From Phycisphaeraceae bacterium (GTDB lineage Bacteria; Planctomycetota; Phycisphaerae; Phycisphaerales; UBA1924): a DNA stretch of 64,000 nucleotides. Location: positions 23,055 through 87,054 of the forward strand of contig JAJTGZ010000007.1 of assembly GCA_021299385.1 (NCBI GenBank). The letters run 5' to 3'. The position numbers and the translations under genes were made by a program. Positions within the stretch are counted from its first letter, which is position 1. Each line of letters starts with the position of its first letter. Below are positions 51,067-59,583 of the stretch, piece after piece. A model generated the notes under the pieces. It did no database searches, was not told the DNA's origin, and saw nothing but the letters and a program-made list of their open reading frames with translations.

Positions 51067-51521
51067 AATCGCTCAAATGGGACGTGATCGACAACGCCGA
51101 GTTTGAGCGCCTGGTGTTCAACCTCGTATCCCAAGCCAAAGGATACAGCAATGCAAAGTGGTTGATGCACACGAACGCCCCGGATCGCGGTCGAGATGTG
51201 TCGGTCGAGCGAACTGTCACCGATCAGTTGACCGGGACACGCGTCTACCGTGTCATCGTGCAATGTAAACACTGGCAGAGCAGGAGCATCCGTATTGCGG
51301 AGGTAACCACGCTTGTTGCGCAGATGGAATCGTGGGAGCCCCCCAAGATAGACGAACTCATCATTGCCACAACGGGCAAGTTCACGGCGGATGCCGTCGG
51401 TTGGATTGAAAAGCGGAATAATGATCGCCAGTCTCCCACCATCTTGATGTGGGCTGACAGTCATATGGAATCGCTCTTGGCTGAGCGCCCACACTTGGCC
51501 ACGGAGTTCGGACTCAGGTGA
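51063..51521 (+). CDS. Mrr-like restriction endonuclease (PD-(D/E)xK fold)
   Basis: GTG start overlapping previous TGA; FERLVFNLVSQAKGY...DRGRDVSVE...YRVIVQCKHW...ELIIATTGKFTADAVGWIE. Confidence 0.78.
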   Translation: MKSLKWDVIDNAEFERLVFNLVSQAKGYSNAKWLMHTNAPDRGRDVSVERTVTDQLTGTRVYRVIVQCKHWQSRSIRIAEVTTLVAQMESWEPPKIDELIIATTGKFTADAVGWIEKRNNDRQSPTILMWADSHMESLLAERPHLATEFGLR

Positions 51522-51572
51522 CACGCTCTGCTCCACCCCTACCGGTGCGGGTCCGTTGAATCATATCGCTTT

Positions 51573-51650
51573 CCACGGGTTCCGCGTCGGCGGGCTACGC
51601 CACTCCGGCGCTCCACCCCTGGCTACACCCCGTCGCCCCGTTGGGGCGGG
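51573..51650. repeat. Palindromic element B, inverted relative to element A
   Basis: Reverse complement cccgccccaacggggcgacggggtgtagccaggggtggagcg...gacgcggaacccgtgg matches element A at both ends. Confidence 0.8.
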
Positions 51651-51857
51651 GGGGCGGGGTCGCTGCGAGCACTCGACGGCAATCATCCCCGATGATCACG
51701 TATGTAACTTAATACTTACTGGGCCCGATCGTGTGCACCTGAGGAGCCGCCTATCGGCATTGCTGGAATAGAAACCTGCTCGTAATTTCTTAAGGTTGAG
51801 GGTTGGAGCGGTGGGCGTATTGCTTTGCCTACTTCGGAATCTAAATCACCATCGCGG

Positions 51858-53036
51858 TTACTTCGCGGGGGTCTGCGCGGGGATAGTCGGGGTCGCCACA
51901 TGCGCCCTCGCTGCGTCGAGTATCTCCACCACGATGAGGTTGAACTCCAATCCCGACAGGTCGTCGACTGCGCACTCGCCGCGGACGACCTTTCGCAAGT
52001 ACACCCACTCGTTCTCCATCTCCGGCGGCTTGGCCGCGGGCTTGACTGTCTTCGCCGGCTGGTCGGGGGTGCGCACCTGCAGGTCGTCCCACCGCCCGGC
52101 GTGGATCGATCCTTTCTCGGTATACACGTCCATCTCCTTGTTGTCGTGCGTCCACGCCCACGACGCCTGGATCACCGCCGTGGCGGTGGGATAGGTCAGC
52201 ACGATGGTCGCGTCGTCATCGACGCGCGGGTAGACCGACGGCTTGAGCGTGCTCGCCGCCGCCGTAACGCGCGTGGGCCGCTGGCCGTCCATGAGCCAGG
52301 TGCTCAACACCGCGCCGTAGCACCCAAAGTCCACCAGCGCCCCGCCGCCGTTCTGCGCCGGGTCGGTCAGCCACGCAAGGAACTCCGGCGAGCAGCCGAT
52401 CTCCTGAGGCCCCTTGTGCCCGTGCCGAAAAATCATCCGGCGGACCGGCGCCATCTCACCGGAATCCACCAGCCGCTTGGCCTCGCGGAGGGAGGCGTAC
52501 CAACTCGTCTCGTAGTTGGTCAGCACGAGCACGCCGTGCTCCTTGGCGAGCGCAGCCATGCGGCGGGCATCGGCGTTGCTAAACGCCAGCGGCTTTTCCA
52601 GCAGCGTGTGGATGCCGCGCGGCGCGCACGCCTCGACCGCGGCTAGGTGATCCTTGATCGAACCCATCACACTCGCGGCCTCGGGCCTGACGGCGTCGAG
52701 CATCTCCGCCAGCGATGCGTGGTAGAGTGCCGGATCGAGCTTGTACTTGCCCGCAAGCCGGTCAAAGAGCGCACGGTCGGGCTCGTAGACCCCGACGATC
52801 TTGATGTCGCTGCGCTGCGACGCCTGCCAGAGCAGCCCCTCGACATGCCCGTGCACCATGCCGATGATGGCGATCCGCAAGGGGCCGGACTCACGCACGG
52901 CGGCAGGCGTCGAGGGCTGCACAGCAGCAGACGCCGGGTCAGGGCGAGGCCCTAACCCGAGCGTGGCGAGGGGGACGAGCAGCAAGAAAACGGCGATCAG
53001 CGTGCGAGTCATCAGGAAGGTGACTTTGAGACTCAT
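51858..53036 (-). CDS. Gfo/Idh/MocA-family oxidoreductase with signal/TM N-terminus
   Basis: LRIAIIGMVHGHVEGLL...HTLLEKPLAFSNADARRMAALAKEHGVLV. Confidence 0.88.
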   Translation of the reverse strand: MSLKVTFLMTRTLIAVFLLLVPLATLGLGPRPDPASAAVQPSTPAAVRESGPLRIAIIGMVHGHVEGLLWQASQRSDIKIVGVYEPDRALFDRLAGKYKLDPALYHASLAEMLDAVRPEAASVMGSIKDHLAAVEACAPRGIHTLLEKPLAFSNADARRMAALAKEHGVLVLTNYETSWYASLREAKRLVDSGEMAPVRRMIFRHGHKGPQEIGCSPEFLAWLTDPAQNGGGALVDFGCYGAVLSTWLMDGQRPTRVTAAASTLKPSVYPRVDDDATIVLTYPTATAVIQASWAWTHDNKEMDVYTEKGSIHAGRWDDLQVRTPDQPAKTVKPAAKPPEMENEWVYLRKVVRGECAVDDLSGLEFNLIVVEILDAARAHVATPTIPAQTPAK

Positions 53037-53124
53037 GGCGATCCCCTGAGGATATAACGCAGTTGAAGCCCTGTTCGCAGATTAACTTGATAAGCGTAAA
53101 ATCAGATTACTTCATTCATGTTAT

Positions 53125-53171
53125 CCGATTGCACAACAACCCGCCACGAGGGCGGGTTGTTGTGCAATCGG
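53125..53171. repeat. Perfect 21-bp inverted repeat (hairpin), 5-nt loop
   Basis: CCGATTGCACAACAACCCGCC-acgag-GGCGGGTTGTTGTGCAATCGG. Confidence 0.95.
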
Positions 53172-53636
53172 GGTGACAGGACACGGTTTGAACTTTATGT
53201 CGAGGGAATACGCTTCTGGAAGCCAGAAACGCGGTTTTTGCTGAGCGTGAAGCCGTGAAAGGCGGCCGAGGTAGGCAAGGGCCGACACGGCACCGAGGCT
53301 GAACCGCGTCATGGCGTTTCCATCCATCGGCCTCGCCCAGAATGATCCGGCTCGTCGGGGTATCGCCTCAGACGCCTTGCGAGCCCCCGCGATTGGACTG
53401 GTGAGGTATCGCATGGGTGCTTCGCGTCCGCCGATCGACAAGACACAACGTCGGACGTCGACCGTCAAGGGCTCCACCAACTGTGGACATCGATAAGAAG
53501 GGGTGTCGGGCGCCGACTGGCCGCATATTCTCCGCAACTGCCGCCGTCGCCCACCTCGTGGGAGTTCGCACGGCGTAGCATCCAGCAGATCACCCCTCGT
53601 CTGAACCACAAAAAAGCCCTGAGTCGGGAGTCAGTC

Positions 53637-55190
53637 ATGATGAAAAAGATCGGTATGCGCCTCCCCGCTGCGATGTTCGGTGCCCTTTTCGCGCTGCTGG
53701 CGATGCTCGCCGCGCCAGTGTCAGCGCAGGCGCAGGTGCCCGCATCCAAACCGCCCAACATACTCGTCATCATGCCCGACGACGTCGGCGTCTGGAACGT
53801 CGGCGCATACAGCCATGGGATGATGGCTCCGACGCCCAACATTGACCGCATTGCACGAGAGGGCAAGCTGTTCACCGATCACTACGCCCAGCCAACGTGC
53901 ACGCCCGGACGCGCGGCGTTCATCACCGGGCAGCTCCCAATCCGGACCGGTCTCACCACTATTGGCCTCCCCGGTTCTCCGATCGGTCTGGACCAGCGCG
54001 ACCCCACGCTCGCCGAAGTCCTCAAGTCCGTTGGCTACCGGACGGGGCAGTTCGGAAAAAACCATCTGGGCGATCGCAACGAGCACCTGCCCACCGTGCA
54101 CGGGTTCGATGAGTTCTTCGGCAACCTCTACCACCTCAACAGCGAGGAAGAGCCGGAGGATCCCGACTGGCCCAACGACGCCGCGTTCGATGCCAAGTAT
54201 CGTCCGCGTGGCGTGCTGGACTGCGTCGCTGCAAGCGTCGACGACCCGACCGAAGATCCCCGCTTCGGTCGTGTCGGCCGGCAGAAGATCAACGACACCG
54301 GTCCGCTGACCATCGAACGCATGAAGACGATCGACGACGAGTTCGCGGCCAGAACAATCAAGTTTATGGAGCAATCCAACAAAGATGGGAAGCCCTTCTT
54401 CGCCTGGTTCTGTCCCTCGCGCATGCATATTTACACCCACCTGAAGCCCGAGTCGCGGTTCCTGGCTAAGGAACACACCGGCGGAGACGACATCTATGGC
54501 TCAGGAATGATGGAGCACGATGGGCATGTGGGCCGACTCTTGGACACCCTCGATCGCCTTGGCATCGCTGAAAACACCATCGTCATTTACACCACCGACA
54601 ACGGCGCCATGGCCGCCTGGTGGCCAGACGGCGGCACAACGCCGTTCCGCGGCGAGAAAGCCACGACCTGGGAGGGGGGCGTCCGCGTCCCTTTCCTCAT
54701 CCGCTGGCCCGCTCGCGTACCCAAAGGGTCGATCAGCAACGGCATCCACGAGCACCTGGACTGCTTCACGACCCTCGCCGCTGCCGCTGGCGTGCCCGAT
54801 GTCGTCGCGATGATGCGTAAGGATCACAACGTCCACATCGACGGCGTCAACCAACTCGCCCACTGGACCGCCCCGACAGGCGGCACGCCGTCCGCACGCG
54901 ACCGTGTCTATATGTACAACGAGTCTCAACTCACCGCGATGCGCATCGGGCACTGGAAGTTCCACTTCCAGATTCGCGACGGCTTCTTCGACTACAACAA
55001 GCCTGCCGCTGAGATATTCAACCTGAAGATGGACCCTTTCGAGCAGCACAGCGGACGTATCAATAACGAGATTTCCATGAAGAAGGCGTTCCTTGGCGGG
55101 CTGATCCGGGATGCCATGGAAGAGCACAGCAAGTCTCTTGCAGACTTTCCTCCGCGGCAGCGTGGCGGCTCTCTCACCCCCGGACGGTGA
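53637..55190 (+). CDS. Arylsulfatase-type sulfatase (Cys-type)
   Basis: Signal peptide; ILVIMPDDVGVWNVGAYSHGMM, CTPGRAAFITGQ (CxPxR), GKNHLGD. Confidence 0.93.
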   Translation: MMKKIGMRLPAAMFGALFALLAMLAAPVSAQAQVPASKPPNILVIMPDDVGVWNVGAYSHGMMAPTPNIDRIAREGKLFTDHYAQPTCTPGRAAFITGQLPIRTGLTTIGLPGSPIGLDQRDPTLAEVLKSVGYRTGQFGKNHLGDRNEHLPTVHGFDEFFGNLYHLNSEEEPEDPDWPNDAAFDAKYRPRGVLDCVAASVDDPTEDPRFGRVGRQKINDTGPLTIERMKTIDDEFAARTIKFMEQSNKDGKPFFAWFCPSRMHIYTHLKPESRFLAKEHTGGDDIYGSGMMEHDGHVGRLLDTLDRLGIAENTIVIYTTDNGAMAAWWPDGGTTPFRGEKATTWEGGVRVPFLIRWPARVPKGSISNGIHEHLDCFTTLAAAAGVPDVVAMMRKDHNVHIDGVNQLAHWTAPTGGTPSARDRVYMYNESQLTAMRIGHWKFHFQIRDGFFDYNKPAAEIFNLKMDPFEQHSGRINNEISMKKAFLGGLIRDAMEEHSKSLADFPPRQRGGSLTPGR

Positions 55191-55205
55191 ACGAAAGATC
55201 TGACG

Positions 55206-56747
55206 ATGAGCAGTCCGCCCTTGCAACCCATCGTCGTAACACGAAACCCTTGGCTAGCGACTTCCCTGCTCGCAATCTGCGCGCACGGGGCCTTCTGCCA
55301 CGCGCAAGTTGCCCAGAGCGTCAACGAACCTGCCACGATCGACGTCGCGGACCGTACCGAGCCGTCTATGCCCGACTCGGCATCGCCGACGCCGGCAGAC
55401 CCGCTCTTGTTCAAGGACGGCCGTTGGACCATCAAACTCGGCCTCTTTGCCGGTTCTCAGGTTGCCGCCGAGAGCAACGGCTTCTGGGGCCTCTCAGACG
55501 TCTTTGCACCTGCGGCCGACTACAGCAAGGATCGTGTCTGGAACGAGGCATGGGTTGTGCCGAGCATCCGATTGGACTATGCGGCATCAACCTCGCTGAG
55601 CCTCTATACCGGCTTGGCGGCGGCCGCAACCGGCAACCTCGGACGCGATGTCTTTGAACAGGGCAACGCCGGGCGAGTCTCGCTGGAGAACGCCTTCGCA
55701 GGCCTGCGGCTCGGCGACGAGACATCGGACTTCGCGCTCGACATTTCGGGAGGGCAACAACCCTATCGGCTCGGGTCCGGTTTCCTGCTCGATCTGGGTG
55801 CTCAGAACGGCAACCAGCGCGGCGCTGCACTCGTCTCGCCACGTCGATCGTGGGAATATACAGGCCTCGTCCAACTTACCGCTGGCCGTTTCTCCGCGGA
55901 CACCTTTGTTCTGAACTACAACGAGATCACCTCCGAAGATCCCGACACCACGCTGGCCGGCGGCAAGCTCGAGTATCGCCTGACCGACCAGCCGAGCGAC
56001 GAGCGCATCGGCATCGCATACATCGGCGTATTCGATTCAGACATGCCCTACATCCGCGCGCCGCTCACCATCATCGAGAGCGGTCGCGAGCAGACCCAGA
56101 CCATCAACCCCTACTTGCGAGCGCGCCCGCTGCCTGGTGCCGCGCCGGGTCTCTACGCTGCGCTGGAGGGCGCGTACCAGTGGAACGACCGCGTCGACCT
56201 TTCCGCCTATGCAATCAGCGCCGAGATTGGCTATCAGTGGGAGAACGCGCCCATGCGTCCCAAGATCAGCTATGCCTTCCGCGAGTTCAGCGGCGATGAT
56301 CCCGGCACCACCCGACTTGAGCGATTCGACCCGCTGTTTTATGACGGCGGTGTGCACGCATTTGCCTCCGGCTCCAACGCCGCGCTGACGTTCTACAACA
56401 CCAATGTTCGCACCCACCGATTCTCCCTGAACCTCACAGTCTCCCCTGAGGACTTTGTAACACTGTCATATTGGCGGGTTGAGGCCGCTGAGGTGAACAG
56501 CCCGCTCCAGTTCGGCCAAGGCGGGCGCATTCAGTCCATCGGTGGTCAGCCCGCCTTGGTCTCTGGCGTGCCCGATGAGCATCTGTCTGACGACTTCTAT
56601 GTTGAGTATGTTCGAATGCTCTCGCCCAATGTGTACCTTACCCACGGAGTTGGCGTTTCCTTGCCTGGGAACGGACTGGAGGCTGCCGCAGGCAGATCTC
56701 TCGATCCGTGGGTTGGAGGCCTTGTCAATCTGACGTTCAAGTTCTGA
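55206..56747 (+). CDS. Outer-membrane channel, alginate-export-like beta-barrel
   Basis: Strand-rich, LRLGDETSDFALDISGGQQPYRLGSGFLLDLG...; C-term GLVNLTFKF; 16 nt after the sulfatase stop. Confidence 0.75.
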   Translation: MSSPPLQPIVVTRNPWLATSLLAICAHGAFCHAQVAQSVNEPATIDVADRTEPSMPDSASPTPADPLLFKDGRWTIKLGLFAGSQVAAESNGFWGLSDVFAPAADYSKDRVWNEAWVVPSIRLDYAASTSLSLYTGLAAAATGNLGRDVFEQGNAGRVSLENAFAGLRLGDETSDFALDISGGQQPYRLGSGFLLDLGAQNGNQRGAALVSPRRSWEYTGLVQLTAGRFSADTFVLNYNEITSEDPDTTLAGGKLEYRLTDQPSDERIGIAYIGVFDSDMPYIRAPLTIIESGREQTQTINPYLRARPLPGAAPGLYAALEGAYQWNDRVDLSAYAISAEIGYQWENAPMRPKISYAFREFSGDDPGTTRLERFDPLFYDGGVHAFASGSNAALTFYNTNVRTHRFSLNLTVSPEDFVTLSYWRVEAAEVNSPLQFGQGGRIQSIGGQPALVSGVPDEHLSDDFYVEYVRMLSPNVYLTHGVGVSLPGNGLEAAAGRSLDPWVGGLVNLTFKF

Positions 56748-56827
56748 TACGCCACCAAACGGCGAATCCTCGAAATCGTCTGTTTGAACTGCACCCTCGA
56801 TGGCGCAAGTGCCGTGTTTTCAACGAG

Positions 56828-56859
56828 AAAGCCCTTCGGTGAGCACATCGAAGGGCTTT
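56828..56859. terminator. Bidirectional rho-independent-like terminator between convergent channel gene and tRNA
   Basis: AAAGCCCTTCG-gtgagcacat-CGAAGGGCTTT (11-bp perfect stem). Confidence 0.8.
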
Positions 56860-56872
56860 ACTCTCAAACAAA

Positions 56873-56946
56873 TCGGGGTGGCGGGATTTGAACCCACGAC
56901 CTTTTGACCCCCAGTCAAACGCGCTACCAAGCTGCGCTACACCCCG
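56873..56946 (-). tRNA. tRNA-Pro(GGG)
   Basis: Cloverleaf: acceptor CGGGGTG/CACCCCG, anticodon arm TTTGA-CTGGGGG-TCAAA, T arm GTGGG-TTCAAAT-CCCGC. Confidence 0.95.
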
Positions 56947-57126
56947 GGCAATTCAAACCCGAAAAACCGACAGACCCGGCACCGCAGCCGGGAGGAGATG
57001 GTAGTATAGCCACCCGCGTGCGGGCCCGAATGCTCCAATTTTCCCCTGGCCCCAATTGCCAAATGACCCAGCGCAACGGCTCACACCGCATTCGGCCATT
57101 TGACCCTTGTCTATTTGTCTATTTGT

Positions 57127-57705
57127 TTACCCCCCCACAAACCACCGCGAGGCAACCCAAGCAACTATCGCGGCCGTCAACAGCACGCCGATGGTGTACC
57201 CGATGATGTTCCCCCGCGCCGCCGCGCGTGCCGGGTCGGGCAGCAGGCCTAGGCGTGCGCGTGTGTCGGGTGTCAGGCCGTCGCCGGTCTGGCGTTTAGA
57301 GTCTTGAACGATCGCGATGATGAGGTTGGCGTCAAACGGCCGCAGGCCGAGCAGTTTGGCCAGGTCGATGAGCATGGCTCTGCTCTGTGGGTCCAGGATC
57401 GCCGCTCGCCCGCCGTCGAGGGCATAGTTCACACGCACCGCCAGCACCCAGCGCGGGTCAAAGGCCGAGGGCCCTTGCCCAGCAGCAGGCGTGGGCACAC
57501 CGGCAGACGACCCAGCCGCGCCCCCATCAACCCTGAGCGGGACGGTCTGGTCATAGACCTCCTGAACGAGTTTCGCTGAGACCGACCTTGGCCCGCGCGC
57601 CATCCGCAGCCGAGGGCCTGTGTCTACACCAGGCAGCGCGCGTGGCCCCGTTGCGACACGGTCGCCGACGAGATGCAACGTGCTGGTGGTGCCGGGGCGT
57701 TTCAT
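57127..57705 (-). CDS. Hypothetical protein with C-terminal TM helix
   Basis: MKRPGTTSTLHLVGDRVATG...IIGYTIGVLLTAAIVAWVASRWFVGG. Confidence 0.6.
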   Translation of the reverse strand: MKRPGTTSTLHLVGDRVATGPRALPGVDTGPRLRMARGPRSVSAKLVQEVYDQTVPLRVDGGAAGSSAGVPTPAAGQGPSAFDPRWVLAVRVNYALDGGRAAILDPQSRAMLIDLAKLLGLRPFDANLIIAIVQDSKRQTGDGLTPDTRARLGLLPDPARAAARGNIIGYTIGVLLTAAIVAWVASRWFVGG

Positions 57706-57865
57706 ACACGTACAAGAGTGTGTGGGCGAACCGCGTGCCAAGCACGCAGCCGACAAGAAACCCACCACAAATCACAGGTCTTTTTACGTCGTCCGGGGGG
57801 TTCAAGGGTCGAAAAATACCGATCCCACTCAGAACCGCTCCCCACCAGCCGATAACCTCCGCACG

Positions 57866-58453
57866 ATGGGCGATCAACCCCCACAACTCGCACCCGCCGA
57901 CGCGCCGGCGGCAGTGACCTTGACCAAAGCGCAGGCCTTGGCCCAACTCCTTGCGATCCCCAACCCCCTGACCGTTCCCTACGCCACCCCCGAAATCGTT
58001 AATGCCCTCGACGCCGCCGCACGCCGGGGCAAACTCGCCGGGTTCGAGCCGGGCGCGCCCGGCACGGCGTACCTCTTCCGTGCCGAGGCCTTCGGCACAC
58101 CCTTTGAAGGTTGGCTCCTCGCCCACGCCACCCTCACCCCCACCACCGCAGGCGGCGGTCCGAGCACCACACTTACCTACTCCCGCAGGCTCAAACCCCT
58201 CTGGCCTTGGACCTTCGCCCTCGTGCTCCTGCTGAGCGTTTGGCCCGGCGTCCTGCTCACCGAGAGCCTCCTGGCCGCCATGCTCCCGAACTGGAGCTGG
58301 CTCTGGAAGACCACCTGGTACTGGTACCTCCCCCTGTCCACCCTGGGCGGCATCGCCGCGATGCACCAGGCCCTCAAACGCAGCCGGCTCACGATCGCCG
58401 CCAGCGCGCACGAGGCCGCCGAGACGATCAAGTCGCTGCTCCATCGCCCTTAA
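57866..58453 (+). CDS. Hypothetical membrane protein
   Basis: MGDQPPQLAPADAPAAVTLTKAQ...; two TM segments. Confidence 0.6.
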   Translation: MGDQPPQLAPADAPAAVTLTKAQALAQLLAIPNPLTVPYATPEIVNALDAAARRGKLAGFEPGAPGTAYLFRAEAFGTPFEGWLLAHATLTPTTAGGGPSTTLTYSRRLKPLWPWTFALVLLLSVWPGVLLTESLLAAMLPNWSWLWKTTWYWYLPLSTLGGIAAMHQALKRSRLTIAASAHEAAETIKSLLHRP

Positions 58454-58465
58454 CTCCGGCGAACC

Positions 58466-59488
58466 TCAACCCCCAGGGCCACGCGGCCCACGAGGCCCAC
58501 CCGGCCCACCCGGTGAAGGGGGCATGCCCGGCGGGGCACCAGAAGGGGCGTCGGGCGCAGACGGGGCCGGCGCAGCAGGCGCCACCTGCTCGGGCCCCTG
58601 CTCGGGCGGGAGCACCTTCCCAAGGTTCAGCGAGAAGCCGAACATCCCCGTGCTGTCCCAGTCCGACGCCCGCGAATACGAGAAAGGGAGCGTCGACGCC
58701 GCACGGTACACAAAGCCGTCCCCGGCCCTCTTGACCGTCCACCCCAGCAAATCCGCCCCCGTCGGCGTCTGCACGGCCATGAGCATCACGAAGGCCGGCT
58801 TCTCCCCGATCCCCTTGATGTCCTCCAGCCGGTCCTTCGAACCCTCGGCCTCGATCTGGTTGGTGAAGAAGATCGTGTCCAGCGGGTTGTCGATCCCCAG
58901 CCCGCGCTGCTGGCCCGACTTGATGTCCGCGAGCTGCGACTGCAACCGCGCCTTGGCCGCGTCGGCCAGACGCTGCGCGCTCTCGAAGGGCACCCCGGCC
59001 TGCAGCGCAACCTCAAAGATGCGGGCCACGTCCTTCTCGACCTGGGCCGTCAGCGCCTCTATCGCACGATCACGCTCCAGGTCGCTCATCTCACCCGGCG
59101 GTGCCGCGAACACAATGCGCACGGCCTCGACCGTCTTGCTCGCGTCATCCCACTGCGCGCTGTTAACCAGCTCATCAACAACCCCCTGCGCCTGAGCGTC
59201 CATCAACGACTTGGCCTTGGCCGCATCCCCACGCGCAAAGGCGTCCGCCAGCGTCAACGCCGAGACGATGAACGCCCGGTCGGTAACCTGAATATCAGAC
59301 TTCCAGCTCACACGCGGGTCAAGGCTCGGCATCTCCTTGGCCACGTCATCAGGGGTCACAACCGGCGGTGGCGGCGGCGGTGGTGGTGGCGGCGGCGGCG
59401 GCGGCTTCTTGCACCCACCGCTCAGGCTCAATCCAAGTGCCACCACCCCGGCAGCACCCACCAGCAACATCTCGCGCGTTCTCATCAT
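58466..59488 (-). CDS. Putative lipoprotein with poly-proline linker
   Basis: LSLSGGCKKPPPPPPPPPPPPPPVVTPDDVAKEMPS; lipobox plus P14. Confidence 0.75.
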   Translation of the reverse strand: MMRTREMLLVGAAGVVALGLSLSGGCKKPPPPPPPPPPPPPPVVTPDDVAKEMPSLDPRVSWKSDIQVTDRAFIVSALTLADAFARGDAAKAKSLMDAQAQGVVDELVNSAQWDDASKTVEAVRIVFAAPPGEMSDLERDRAIEALTAQVEKDVARIFEVALQAGVPFESAQRLADAAKARLQSQLADIKSGQQRGLGIDNPLDTIFFTNQIEAEGSKDRLEDIKGIGEKPAFVMLMAVQTPTGADLLGWTVKRAGDGFVYRAASTLPFSYSRASDWDSTGMFGFSLNLGKVLPPEQGPEQVAPAAPAPSAPDAPSGAPPGMPPSPGGPGGPRGPRGPGG

Positions 59489-59583
59489 AAAAGTTCATCC
59501 CTGTCGCAACGGCCCCTCGATTCTCACTCGCCCGAGGCCAAATCACCCGCACCATACTCTATCCGCCCAACCCCCACGCCTGC

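Noticed and set aside
53121-53609. 162-aa minus-strand ORF before the sulfatase
   Set aside because: Runs into the 21-bp hairpin, no recognisable domain, high Arg/Pro; probably non-coding.
49397-55190. FGE-type maturation enzyme partnered with the nearby sulfatase
   Set aside because: The SUMF1-fold protein has a secretion tail and ends in GFRVV, lacking the FGE cysteine region (GFRCA-like), so it is unlikely to be the sulfatase activator.
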